A DNA stretch of 64,000 nucleotides from Daldinia sp. FL1419 (taxonomy: Eukaryota > Ascomycota > Sordariomycetes > Xylariales > Hypoxylaceae), in contig MU623380.1 of NCBI GenBank assembly GCA_025201765.1, positions 1 to 64,000 of the forward strand, read 5' to 3'. This document shows, one piece after another, positions 33,626 through 45,165 of the stretch. The position numbers were made by a program, and so were the translations under genes. The first letter of the stretch is position 1; the number at the start of each line of letters is the position of its first letter. The notes beneath the pieces are model-generated. The model was not told the origin of the DNA, ran no database searches, and worked only from the letters and a program-made list of their open reading frames with translations.

Positions 33626-35235
33626 ATGGTTGAAGTAGCCGGGTGGGCTTTCACTACTCTGTGGATTGTATCAGCAGCTCTTATACTGTACCTATTCCGA
33701 GTCAACCAGCTTCTAAGTCAAACACCGGACGAGGCCCGGAAACTGTCGAGTTCGCGCTGGACGAAGAACCAACTCAAGGAAACTTATCGGGAGTTACAAG
33801 AAAACCCGATTGACTATGTCGACGAGCTTCCACCGAAATTAGACCGTCGCTATGTGGTGACGGGAGGTTCAGGTGAGTACTTTTACATAAGTCTCCGCGT
33901 ATGCCTATAGAGGATATTGTCGTCTAAGAACTTGGGACTCTTGCATATAGGGCTCGTGGGTGGCTTTATTGTCCTACAGCTTTTAGCTCGCGGCAACCCG
34001 CCCGAGAGTATTCGAATTATTGATATTCGAAAGACTGAGCGCAATGATATGCGCTCCGGACCAGCTACAGAGGTGGAGTTCGTCCAAACAGATATCACGT
34101 CGCCTAATTCCGTCGACGCTGCTTTTGCGCGTCCATGGCATCCTAACGTAGCACATCTACCATTGACGGTATTTCATACTGCGGCAGTAATTCTAGCTTC
34201 CGAGAGGTCCATATTTCAATACGCATTTCCGGAGGCAGTTAATGTGATAGGAACGGAAAACGTCCTAGCGGCCGCCCGCAAAGCCGGTGCGGATATTTTT
34301 AGCTCCACTTCGTCCGGATCCATATGCATTCGCCCCGTTGAACCCTTCGTACCGCCGTGGGCAAGTTCGCCGCGAAACTTTTGGCAACTTCTTAATGTGA
34401 ATGACTTCAATGCGCCTTTGAAAAAACGCGAGGAATACTTCGCTAATTACCCTTACTCAAAAGCGGTGGCAGAAAGATTCGTTTGCGCCGCAAGCGATGA
34501 GAAATTTCGTACCGGTTGTATTCGCCCTGCGAATGGCGTTTATGGGGCCCCAATAGATAATACTGTTGGGGATCCTCTAAGTAGAACAGTCTTGCCTACG
34601 TAGGTTCCCCTGCTATTTGGTCTCGTTCAGTATAAAGCATCTATGCTAATGAAAATAACGGTAGTTGGGTGTCTCATATCGTGCAAAGCTTTGTGCACGG
34701 CGCGAACGTAGCCATAGCGCACCTACAGCACGAAGCCGCGCTTGTTCGACCTTGGAAAGAGAGCACTAAACAGGCGGGTCGACCATTCGTGGTCACAGAT
34801 CCTAACCCACCAATCACATATAGTGATCTGTACAACGCGATCGGGACCCTCTCGGTGCACCCATTTCAAACGATCAAGGTACCGCCGGTCATCATGCTTC
34901 TCCTTTCGCACGCAGTAGAGATCTACGCCGAGCTGCCTCATAAATATCCGCTTTTGCGCAGAATGCTACCTCAACTCAAAGGCGATATCAGACACGTCAA
35001 ACCGGGAATTTTCTCGATATGTACGCATTTAATCGCGTCGGATGACGAGATCAGAAAGCCAGTTTCTCAAGGTGGTTTAGGATACACCGGTGTAATTACC
35101 ACGTTGGAGGGGATGACGTCGGAAGTCCTGGAATGGAATAGAGAGCACAGTAATGATGTCAAGATGAGGAAGACCTACACGACGTCGATTTCTCTAGCAG
35201 GGCAAATCCAAGAGCTCTGGGGTGTTGAGAAGTAA
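33626..35235 (+). CDS. 3-beta-HSD / ERG26-like sterol dehydrogenase paralogue
   Basis: Exons 33626-33872, 33951-34599 and 34665-35235 give about 488 residues. The N-terminus has a membrane anchor (about 5-27, WAFTTLWIVSAALILYLF). The Rossmann motif TGGSGLVGG is created across intron 1. YPYSK supplies the catalytic Tyr-x3-Lys. WVSHIVQSFVHGANVAIAHL is the region typical of sterol-4-alpha-carboxylate 3-dehydrogenase and 3-beta-HSD proteins. Compared with Erg26 (about 350 residues) it is longer, with an N-terminal anchor and an extended C-terminus, so it is probably a paralogue rather than the housekeeping enzyme. It probably acts on a membrane-bound sterol, steroid or terpenoid substrate (inference). 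The co-oriented esterase 255 bp upstream may be functionally linked. Confidence 0.83.
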
Positions 35236-36002
35236 GTAGCTTTGTTTCAACCTATAAAACAACAACATGTAAAGTAGTCTTACTCTTGCTGGATGCGGAC
35301 AAGGTACGCATTCTGTTTCGAGTGTTGAAGATATTTCTTATTCCAAATGCTGAAAGATGCCGAGTTGAACAAGAACGAACGACAATGAGAATATCTTATC
35401 TGTGCGGTGGCTCTGCGTGTATCAATGCCTGGGAATAGTAACAACCAACAGCTCTGACACTAATTATGCGCATATTCGTCCGGCTAACGCATAACGTACC
35501 TATTCCGTAAATCGATTGTTAGTTTGAGTTGCGTTATGGATTGTATTCTCTGCATTGTAACGATAACGTCCTCAGAATAGATAATCGAAGAATTGATGGC
35601 CCCCAAATGGAAATAATCGGCCCCAAGGTTGTAATGCGACATGACTCTTCATCATTCTAATTGGGGGTATCCGTCATTTGTTTTGCTGGTTCGCCTAAAG
35701 TTAGACATGGCATCGCATTGCATCGCCCTTGATTAATTTTCTTGTTTTTCTTCCTTTTCTTTTCTTTTTCCCTTTTTTTCTATTTTCTTCTCCGCCCCTT
35801 TCTTTGTTCAATAATTTTCGATTTGCTGTGGATAGAAAGATCCAAGATTCTGCCTTGGGATATTCATGGGATCTTCGATCCATTTGGACAACCCCGGATT
35901 TGGGATCCGATGGATGAGTTTAGTTTGTAGCCTTCGATTCTCTTCGCCAAGTCTTTAGAAGGAAAAACAAAACGCCCCCAAAAATGACCCAACAAAATCA
36001 AA

Positions 36003-36125
36003 GTCGTAGCCGGATTTGAACCGTTCGAATAGTGCGCATTGGCCTATGGCTGAAACGTGGTTTCCCCTGCATTGGTCTCTTCTTGGTCTATGCAGGCGCT
36101 TTATCCTAACGGGTAAGGCGTTATG
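36003..36125 (-). other. tRNA-like element with B-box, probably degenerate
   Basis: The minus strand carries a perfect RNA polymerase III B-box (GGTTCAAATCC), a D-arm-like CTTACCCGTTAGGATAAAG, and a strong hairpin CCTGCAT/ATGCAGG where an anticodon stem would lie. The acceptor ends do not pair, the T stem has only three good pairs, and the distance is too long for a normal tRNA. It could be a tRNA relic or a tRNA-derived SINE head. No anticodon is claimed. Confidence 0.3.
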
Positions 36126-36134
36126 CAAGTTAGA

Positions 36135-36160
36135 CAGGCTAGGATAGGCTAGGATAGGCT
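36135..36160. repeat. AGGATAGGCT tandem repeat
   Basis: Two exact copies of the 10-mer AGGATAGGCT, preceded by a partial copy, stand directly beside the tRNA-like element. Confidence 0.7.
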
Positions 36161-36557
36161 TATCAGGATAAACAGGGAGCCAACACGTGCTAGAACGATC
36201 TTGGTTCAGCTCCAGGGGGGTGATGAATGCCTTAAAGTGGCGTGGTCAAGCGTCCACAAGAAAGTCAGGAAGTCCATAAGCGTTCTCCCGCCTAATTTGT
36301 TAATTTTCCACCCGCTCGCGTGCTTGTTAGTGGCTACCTATCAACTAGTGGCTAATCCGGCTAGACGTGCTACGACGTGCTGCGCGGATAGGGGGGCCAA
36401 AGCCTAAAAACCTTGCCTCTTGGCTGCATTTAGCTACCCTTTAGCTACATTTAGTTACGCATTTAGCGAGCTTAGGTAAATCACACCTGGTAGGTTTCTG
36501 CAAGGCCTGGCAAGATAGCTGAACTTCCCCTTCCCATCTTGCCATCATTATTCGTCC

Positions 36558-36584
36558 TTGACCCTGTTGACCCTGTTGACCCTG
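36558..36584. repeat. Three exact copies of TTGACCCTG
   Basis: Three perfect head-to-tail 9-mers lie about 470 bp upstream of the small serine-rich gene. They may be a multimerised factor site or slippage product. Confidence 0.7.
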
Positions 36585-36589
36585 CTGGT

Positions 36590-36770
36590 CCTTTCTACAC
36601 TACGCAAGCCCTCTCATTCCCCTGTCATCACCTCGTTCCCTAATCTATTCTCGCCTTTATATTTTTATTTTATTTTCCTTTCGTCTTCCCAACCCCCAAT
36701 TTCCATTCTTTACTAGTCAACTCATATACCGACTACATATCCATACTACCCCATACCCGGTGAACACAGG
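36590..36770 (+). promoter_or_regulatory. Pyrimidine-rich promoter tract
   Basis: The plus strand is strongly C/T-rich here (for example TTATTTTCCTTTCGTCTTCC and CCCAACCCCCAATTTCC). Such CT tracts precede the transcription start of well-expressed fungal genes. It fits the gene starting at 37054 with a leader of about 300 nt. Confidence 0.4.
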
Positions 36771-37053
36771 ATTGTTCCCTTTCATTCGTTTATCACGAGT
36801 AGTCTCCGAATTGACCAGAATAACACATCGATCGCTGTTGTATACGCGCCCTCAATATACAAAACAACTCGCGCCTGTACCTGTTAGAACACAATAGACA
36901 TCAAAATAAATCATCCAAGGAAGATTGAACAGCGCCATTGAATCCTCACATTAGTCGTAATAGCAATTGGATAGCAAAAAGTCATCGACACTATCCCGTG
37001 AGATACAAGAATATTCCCCCAAAAAAGAATATTTGGAAATCCAGATCGTCACC

Positions 37054-37428
37054 ATGCCCAGCTTCATCGAAAAGATCCAGGCTAAGCTTGAGCTATTCCG
37101 CCTTGAGCAGCGTTACACACGCAACCGCCATCGCCGTTCCGCTTTTATCAGCAATGCTATCTACGTAGATGGCGAGTACATCTACCAGACTCCTAACCCT
37201 ACCGGATCATCTACCAATAGTTCCTCTACTGCTGCCTCCTCTCCTGTTGAAGAAACTAGTAGACGTCATAGTACGATCGTCGAAGAGCCGAGAAGCCGTT
37301 ACACGGAACCCCAGACATCAGCACAGAAGAAACGATCAAACCGGTTATCAATGCCTGGGTTCGGTTCTTCAAAGAGCAGCTCCCGGGACTGGAGACCTGA
37401 TGTTGTCGATGTGAACGAAGTACGGTGA
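37054..37428 (+). CDS. Small serine-rich basic protein, unknown function
   Basis: This 124-residue single-exon protein starts at an ATG in the excellent context CACCATGCC, rather than at weaker in-frame ATGs upstream. The first 30 residues look helical and basic (MPSFIEKIQAKLELFRLEQR, then YTRNRHRRSAF), followed by YVDGEYIYQ. The rest is a low-complexity Ser/Thr stretch (SSTNSSSTAASS region), then KKRSNRLSMPGFGSSKSSSRDW. There is no signal peptide or membrane segment. RRHSTI and RLSMP are basophilic-kinase-like sites (RxxS type). I do not recognise the family. The long leader and CT-rich promoter suggest strong expression. Confidence 0.65.
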   Translation: MPSFIEKIQAKLELFRLEQRYTRNRHRRSAFISNAIYVDGEYIYQTPNPTGSSTNSSSTAASSPVEETSRRHSTIVEEPRSRYTEPQTSAQKKRSNRLSMPGFGSSKSSSRDWRPDVVDVNEVR

Positions 37429-39933
37429 AGAACCAATCAGATGCTCATCGAGAATACAACGATAGACGAAGAATTACACTAGGCTGGTGTACATGGGTGT
37501 CACGAGCTGACTAGGAATTGTTTGCGTTTGGATATACCAACATGACGGGGGGATTTAAACTATTACTATGGGATACCGAGAGCTTTGGCAATGGCTTTTC
37601 GATCAGCTTTCTGTGTATCGCCAGGTGCCACAGCATCATAGGGATATCCCAGTTGTGCGGTGGCCTTTGGATTCAGGCGTTATGACACGATTTTTTGGCT
37701 GTATATATTATCGCTCTCACGACAAGGGAAAATTTGAATAGTACCTCAAAGCTCATGACTGACTTTGGTTTTTTAGTTTCACGGAATTAGAATTGCATAT
37801 TTAATCCATTTTATTACTTCATTTTTTACACAAGTTACTTTGCGGTTTTCTCCCACGCCGCCGCTACGGATTAAAGATTCAACAGAACTTGACGTTGGAG
37901 GTTTCCCTTTTATCTAGAAAGGATCGTCGAGTTACTGCCGCGGTGCAACCCACCAAGTGGGAGTCAGAATATGATTGGGCCCGGCTGCAAGCCACTTCAT
38001 CCTCCCATACCGCATGTCGTTATCTGCTGGTACTATTATATCCTTACCGTGATAATGCTTCTTAATCTATCTGGAGTAAGGCTAATTATGACATTAACGA
38101 CTGATCCGAAAACCAAATTCCACTTTATCAACTAATAGGGGTTTTTACCCACACCAACAACAACTCATAACGTTCTGTCACTTGCTTACGATCCACTCAC
38201 TATCTCGTCACTACGGCCGATATTCACATAAGTCGGTGGGTTTCTAGGAAGTGGTAGTTGTCACGACCAGGCTATAATACACGATAATTGCGACGTAGCT
38301 TACCTCCTAGGTTACCGAGTTCAAAACCACCATCGCGGGTTACACCTAGCGAACATACACAACACCATCTAATAACACATTAAGCTTTAGCAATCCAAGT
38401 CACGTTGCTACACCTGCGTAAGACCTCCCAAGACAACAGCATCAACGGCAGTTTCACGGCGTAAATCTATATATATTAATTCCAACCTGTGGTAAAGCCT
38501 CTATCTATTCTGAAACCCAGTTTAAGTCGAGTGACATACTCGGCAACACCCTCCCTGCATTCCCTTACGCTTCTACGAATTACTCCATCACCAGACATCT
38601 CCACTTAGCATAACTATCTAGGCCTCGGTCTCGTTCGACGCAGACCTCCTGAGGTTTCCTCGTTTCAAGTTGAAAGCTACAAGTCACGATATGTCAGCAA
38701 GATTCATATTGTTGGGAAATTCTGTGGTTATGTGCAACTTACTGGGAGTGCGTCTCGCATTTGCCGGTTCAGAGTAGTTTCCGTTCCTGCGGTTGACTGT
38801 TAAGTGTCCACGTTAGCCATCGAATTCATCAGCTATGCAAGTCATTTTAGATACTTACCTAGACCACCAATCGGGTTACCCTCTGTGGAATTCGTGCTTC
38901 TTGGGACCACTACTCCTCATCGTTAGCTAAGTTTGCTTATTAAAGTGGCTCGAATAGCCGGGATACCTACCTAGGGATCTGGCCGCGTTCTCCGTCTCGT
39001 TCAAGCTGCTCCTGCTTCCAACGTGAACTCGTGGTGCTGGGTGGTGTTAGCCGGGTTCTCGACTATGGGTTGTCAATATCAAATACCTAGTTCTAGTGCA
39101 CGAGCCGCAATGTCAACAGCTAAATAATCTGTTAGTAAGAAGATTCAAATAGCCCTACCAAGGTTGCTACAAATGAGTCGGGATAAGCGTAAGGCTTCGA
39201 AACATACGTTCAGCTGCAATGGCCCTCCTCTCGGTCCTGAATGCCGGAATACCTGCGACGTAAGAGCCAGCAGTGGCCAAGAGGAACATGATCGTGCCGA
39301 AGTTCTTCATGATGATCGATTATACGGAAATATCGGTAACGTGGACTTTGATGTTGAGTTGTAAAGACTACCTGGTCCAAAAGAAATAAACTGGACCAAG
39401 ACTAAGTTAGCAACAAGGGGTAAATCGACGAGTCAACTTCGTAACTTACGCTGGGCTGGTTTCTAGGCTATGCAAACACAGGAAGACAGCAAGAAGAATA
39501 GAAGTTCTTGAAGGTTGGTATAATAAATAGACTATCGAGGAGGGTTACAAGATGACAATATATACACTCGATAGGGAGTACCACAACCTCCTAGATAAAC
39601 AGTTCACAGAAACATATTGTGATCGCCCGTTCCCTCAGTACGTCCAGTGTGGTAGTTGATATGGAATATTCCGGGATTCTCACAGACCAGACCCTCTTTA
39701 TTATCAAGAACAACCGGGTCGCCTAAGACCGTACGCTAAGATCGCGCGTTGACTTGGCTACCGTCGAGCGTTTCGAGGACTCTTCCCAGCCAGCTAGCCG
39801 CACACGGCTTACTACGCATCGCTGCGTGTGTCGCGTCTCCTCGCAACTAGTTACTAACCTGCCTATCACAGCCACGTATGTGACGAGCCACGGTGTTCCC
39901 GGTAAACCGTTCTGGTAGCTCGTGCAGAAACAG

Positions 39934-39954
39934 ACGACGAACGACGAACGACGA
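39934..39954. repeat. Three copies of ACGACGA
   Basis: Three perfect 7-mers ACGACGA, with a partial fourth, lie in a locally GC-rich part of the gene desert. Confidence 0.6.
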
Positions 39955-42916
39955 ACGAGGAGCCGCAGCAGTCAGCAGCGCTTTGCACTGTTCGTCGTGG
40001 GGCTGATCCTGGCGGTGCGACCGCCTACATAGCGTAGACGGCCGAGTTCGAGAGTTCGCGGCGCACGAAGACGCAAAATCCGCGCTGCTCGTTGGCTTGT
40101 GGCGGTCGCACATCAAACCGGACCGATCCACAGGCCCAGAAAATCCGGATACCCAACGGTTAGGTTAGTGATTAACGGCTGTGTGTAAATCCAAGGGGTG
40201 GAGCTGCGACGTGATCGGCTGGCTTATCATCGCCGATCGCCCTCACTGGCGGTGGCTTCTCAGCCTCTCGCTCCCTATCTAGCGTGCGCTACACCATGTA
40301 CATCCTGTGTTAGTGCTGTTGCCAACCCCCTAATTCACATGTGAGAGACCTTCCAATAAGAGCAGTCGGTTGTCGACAATAGGCAAGGCTGGGGAAAATG
40401 GTGCTATGTAGCCCGCGATGGGTCTTGATTGGGCAATTGGCGGTAAGAAAGCGCCCATACACCCTTACGTTGGCCTATTTTTCTGAGTTGCACAGCATTA
40501 GGACAGTAATGTACGTACGAATAATCACTGTCCTGTTCCTCGTTACACCAGATGGTTGGTATCGTGGCCGGCGTCTCTACATTGTGTATCGTCAGATGCT
40601 CAGGCCGTTTACACAAGCCTATGATATTGCTTCCAGGAGGAAAACTCTCAGCCTTACGCGACGACGCTGAAACAAGTGACAAGCCAGGTAAATATGGGAC
40701 CGTGACGTCAGAGGTTATCTTCGTTTTCTCATCTCGTTTGTGGGATGGCTGAATGGCCGGGGCTGGGACATTTCTCGTTCGAGGTGGCTGGCTTGGCCCG
40801 CGCTGATGCCCTCTAGAAGGATAACTACTATGTAATAAGCCTACCTATGTTTCTTCTTTTCTTCGTCTAAACTTCTACAGAATTGTTATGACGTCGATCA
40901 AAGAAAGCCCCTTAAACTGCTCGTTAGTCTACATATGTGAGGACCTGGTCGAGTGGACCTTGCGCAATAAATTTATATTGGTGCTCCATTATCGACGTCT
41001 GTTAGCTGTTAGCTGTTAGATGAGGCTTACAAGATGGATAAAAGGGGGGCCCCTTTCCAACCACCATATTCGAACTCACTGTATTTCAAAGGAAACCAGA
41101 CCAACCTCCGAGTATTTGAAGCAGCTGATTTCTTGCTGATTACCGATTCTAAGAATCACACCACCAGGATATCTGACGTCACCTAATCGAGTTCGTATAT
41201 AGCACGCAAAGCATCCAAGTGATGTCTGGCGCGGTCGCATTATTGATATATAGACGATCCGACTGCTCGATTATAGAAGTTGGCCAGGCCACGAGGATTT
41301 GCGCATTGCCTCACCACTGACCGCTATGAAAAGCCTTTATCCGGGATATTCGATAGGAGCCAAGTGCTATTTAAATTTAAGAATGTCGAAGTTGACAGCG
41401 TTCAAGCACCTATTTCAACGCGTCAATAGGGCCTGCTATACATAGTGCTTGAAGGGCTCCTAAGTCTGGTGCTACTGTTGGGAACTCTTATTAGTATAAG
41501 CATGAAGCCTTGTCCTTACTGACTACTAGCCAGGAACGCATGATATTTAACATAACCAACTTTTCCCAGCGCGCACACGCTCCAGGTGACTCGCGCAAGA
41601 CTTCGTTGAAATAACCAAACCTATCAGCATCTTGAGATTTCGGTCGATCGGCAGCCGAGCCCCGGATCCAGCCCCTACAGGGGTAAACAGAGCAGGCCCC
41701 CACGATTATATTCCTATTTCGTCTATAGTCGTGTAATCCTCCTAAGATTGATGCAAAGCTTGAATCGATATCACTCAATCTTGGACGTTATATCTACACA
41801 CCCCTGAGGAGCTTGCTGGGAGTCCCCCCGCGGAAGCATGACAATCCAAGATGTCTGAGCCTGCGCAATATCGTGGCTACGATGCATTTTGTCTAGGTAT
41901 GCATATGATTGGCGACTTGAGTCCCTGGTCAGGAATGCGTAGCGTACGTCGCTCATATACTCGCCTATCTCGTGGATTATTCCGTTCTACTTAAGGGCAT
42001 CTCACGAAGTCCCCAACAGGTCACTACGTAGTGGTTATTCCCAACTTAGCGCCGGACTCGCGCTTCGGAATTTAGGTTGATGAGATGACTTCCACTCGTC
42101 ACTACTAGTCTAGCCCATCAACAAGTCTATTCCCTTGAGGAAATGCCCGCTCGATTCTTGGTTTGCCATGAAGCGGTCCAAGAAAGATGGGAACATGGCT
42201 ATTTCGTAAGGAACTCCAAATTAAGGAACTTCGTGGCATGCTGAGAAATCCTTTGTTGATATCTTAGGTGCTTTCCTAATAATTACGTCGTAGACATAGA
42301 AGAGTTTGATATATGTTTGAGGCCTTACGGCCTTACATCCATATAACCTGACCGGCGATAGCGGCTGCGGCTTTTACCTAGTTTATAGAATTCATATTCA
42401 ACTCTAGAAAATTCAAATCTTCTGAGCTCAGAGATTCCCACGCTGCATTAATAGTACTTTCATGATCTACGACAAGTCGCCCGGTGCTCTTTGCTTAATT
42501 TGAAATGAGTTAAAGGCTTGAGTTGACGGACCTTTATGCATAAAGTATCACGAGAATTGTTCAAGAATCATACTTCAGTAACATATTCGACCGACCTGAT
42601 ATGTGCCCCACAACGTGCCATTAAACTCTCGAAAAAGCTCTCGAATAACTAATTCTCTCTTCTTCAAGTTCTTCCACGGGTTTATTAGGATTTGTATCAT
42701 CAAACTGTTTCATACCTACCTAGGTAGGCTTTCGCTACAAGTCCAGTCACCAGAGCCGTATAGCCACGCCGTGTCGTCCAAAGATCGAAATCTCCGTCGC
42801 GTCCGACGACAAAGGGGGGCCGTGGTTCTAGTGCGGGGCTCTTTACCTCCTTTTATCTCCATACTCCGAAGCCGAGCCATCGTGGATACTGGGGATTGTT
42901 ATCGCCAGAAAACTGG

Positions 42917-42924
42917 TATATAAG
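42917..42924 (+). promoter_or_regulatory. TATA box of SDR gene
   Basis: TATATAAG stands 103 bp upstream of the SDR start codon, the best TATA element in the window. Confidence 0.6.
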
Positions 42925-43019
42925 AGAGCTCGTGTGACGAGTTTTAGGCATTATCGAGAAGATATAGTTGCTTATAGCTCTAAGCATCCTGGAATTCCTG
43001 AAATATCGGTGTTGTTGCA

Positions 43020-44002
43020 ATGGCCCCGCTCTACAAAAAAACCCTCATCGTCGGCGCTACGTCTGGCATTGGCGAGGCCCTCGCCGCAAAACTGCACTCC
43101 GAAGGCACTTCGGTAATCGTCACGGGGCGTCGCCAGGACCGCCTCGATGCGTTCGTTAAGAAACACCCCGGATCTAGTGCTACGGCGGTAGATATCACCA
43201 AGTTCGACGAGATCCCCTCCTTCGTCGCATCCGTCACGCAGCAACACCCTGATATCGACAGCGTGGTGCTTAACGCTGGTATTCAACGACCTTTCAACTT
43301 TGCCAAGCCCGAGACCGTAGATATGTCCATCTTTGCGGAGGAGTTCAACACCAACTATGTGTCTTTCGTGCACTTGGTCAAGGCTTTCCTGCCGCACTTA
43401 CAGCGCGTGTCTAAGGATGCCGAGGCTCATTTGGTATTCGTGAACGCCTCACTGGCGCTTGTGCCGACATGTAAGTATACGGAAGTTCCCATCGCTGTCT
43501 TGATCTCTATCATGTGGATCTATCATGTGGATTTAAAGCCATGTTCCCCTACGATGGCTCACCTCTTCCCCTAGTAACTCGCACACCCGGATACAACGCC
43601 AGCAAGGCAGCGCTTCACTCCTTTATCATCAACGTACGACAGCAAATCAAAGAGGCCGGCTACGACATCCGCCTAGTCGAGGTATTTCCCCCGGCAGTAC
43701 AGACGGAGATCCACGACACGAAACACCAGCCGGACATGATAAACGGCCACGAGATAGGCATGCCTCTAGACGCTTACACCGAGCGAATGTACCAAGGCCT
43801 GCAGAAGGGCGACGAGCAGTTCGCCATCGGCCACGCAGAGGAGTACGTAAACCCATAATTCTCCCTACTAATACGTACACAATTATTGACCCGTCACAGG
43901 TGGCTCAGCGAGGGCGGTTTTGAGGCCACACGGGCGAAATTATTCGAGCATGGCAACGCAGCTGTCAAGGAGGCATTGGCAAAGCATGTAAAGAGTGCGT
44001 GA
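43020..44002 (+). CDS. SDR-family oxidoreductase, three exons
   Basis: Exons 43020-43470, 43575-43842 and 43900-44002 give about 273 residues. GATSGIG (about 12-18) is the NAD(P)-binding motif, GRRQDR suggests NADP preference (Arg after beta-2), and NAG is present. The catalytic YNASK is formed just after intron 1. The residue normally Ser sits in VFVNASLAL. It is a classical SDR of the DltE/YdfG-like type with a C-terminal extension (EWLSEGGF to the end). The substrate is unknown. A thioesterase gene converges on it with a 276-bp gap, suggesting possible co-function in fatty-acyl or polyketide metabolism (inference only). Intron 1 contains a perfect 13-nt tandem duplication. Confidence 0.88.
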
Positions 44003-44278
44003 GCCTCTTGATTTCATCTATGCGTTAAATAATCTAACGAGAAAAATATATCTATACTGAAATGCTATGTTCTATACTTTAGTTATCATCTACGTATATA
44101 TGTAGCCCCTATATGACGCCGGTCATCAAGATTAATCGTAAAAACCCTATTGTAGTGCATTTATAATGGATATTCATAATAGACAAGAAAGACAAGGAGG
44201 GGAAGGGATTTAGAGTTGCATCAGTATCCCAGGGGATCTAGCCGGTTTGCTGCGGCGCGGACCTTCCTCGTGACATCG

Positions 44279-45165
44279 TCAAGCTATAAACCAAGTTAGC
44301 CAATCTAAAGTTCCCTGTATATTGCGTCCGTTGTAGTAACAAGCAAGCATCGGATTTGGACCTACATAATCGAAATCAAAGATGGAAAAGTGGTGGCCTT
44401 CCACGTCTATAACCTCTTTAATAAAGTTGCCGTGCTCTTTACTGTAGTCTCCCCAGCCCAAAAGTCGGTCTTCCCGCGCGAAGTCGACGAAGCTCTTAGT
44501 CGGGTCGCGGTTGAACCATTCCTTGGCTCGAAGCAGAATGGTTGGTGGTGCCTGTAGTTCATCTTCCCATCGTGGCAACTCCCAGGATGACACCATGATG
44601 CGGGCATGCGTCATGTTCACGTTGACCTTCTCTTTCAACTTCATGGACTCTGATTCCTGCGCTGATAGTACTATGGGCTCGGCTGGAAGACGCGCCCGCA
44701 TCTCGGCCGTAAAATTCGGGCAGATGCTGTCGATAAAGATCATACCCTTGACCCGGAACTTGGCCCCGGTACCGCCATTGCGTCGTGCTACAGCGATCCT
44801 GTGGGCCATCTCAAGAGATATGAGCCCCCCTAGTGACCAACCTAAGCTTTGTGTTAACATCCATATCAATACGAAGGGTGTTGCCGGTAAGTGGGATACG
44901 TACCTCCGAGAAGGATATCGCCGCCGTCGGGGATGGCTTTGGATAGCAGCCCGACGTAATGGGCAGCCATCTGAGGAAGCCCACCCTCCCACCAGCCGCC
45001 GTCGTGGAGCCTAGCGTTCGCGAGGCCCCATAGCGGACGACCGATCTGGTCTAGAAGATGGTAGTTGAAGTTGGTGCCGCCGCCGTCGTGAATTAAGATT
45101 AGCGGGGCACGCGGCAACGCTGGCCCCTGATAAATCAGTGCCGGGTTTGGGAGGTAATCGTGCAT
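44279..45165 (-). CDS. Free-standing thioesterase (type-I TE domain-like)
   Basis: Exons 45165-44904 and 44841-44279 give about 274 residues. The fold is the alpha/beta-hydrolase thioesterase of PKS/NRPS release domains. ILIHDGGG is the oxyanion strand after beta-1, followed by PLWGLANARL. The nucleophile elbow GWSLGG (Ser about 90) is created across the intron. The catalytic His is probably in EGHHFSIF (237-238). A lid region lies between (LSAQESESMKLKEK). It has no carrier protein or condensation domain attached, and no PKS or NRPS exists in this window. Candidates are a trans-acting releasing enzyme, an editing type-II TE or an acyl-CoA hydrolase. There is no signal peptide. A TTATATAC element lies about 120 bp upstream. 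Confidence 0.85.

Larger units (their letters stand above)
35236..37053. other. Non-coding region with repeats and a tRNA-like element
   Basis: No gene was seen apart from the tRNA-like element at 36003-36125. A T/C-rich tract lies at about 35735-35815. The right part carries a pyrimidine-rich promoter and the probable 5' leader of the next gene. Confidence 0.5.
37429..43019. other. 5.6-kb gene desert
   Basis: No frame here has domain or composition support. Candidates of 60-95 codons (39164, 39847, 40398, 41491, 41771) were judged chance frames. The part at 39650-40300 is more GC-rich than its surroundings and contains an ACGACGA repeat. CCTACCTAGG-type motifs occur at about 38965 and 42716. 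I found no transposase, reverse transcriptase or RNA gene. Confidence 0.5.

Noticed and set aside
36558..36584. Short direct repeats considered as CRISPR-like
   Set aside because: Units of 9 nt with no spacers in a fungal genome; simple tandem repeat.
39847..40131. 94-codon minus-strand frame rich in Arg/Ser
   Set aside because: Explained by local GC-rich sequence and the ACGACGA repeat.
41491..41956. Two consecutive minus-strand frames that could be exons of one gene
   Set aside because: I tried joining them over a possible 60-nt intron, but no donor/acceptor pair gave a continuous frame, and no family is recognised.
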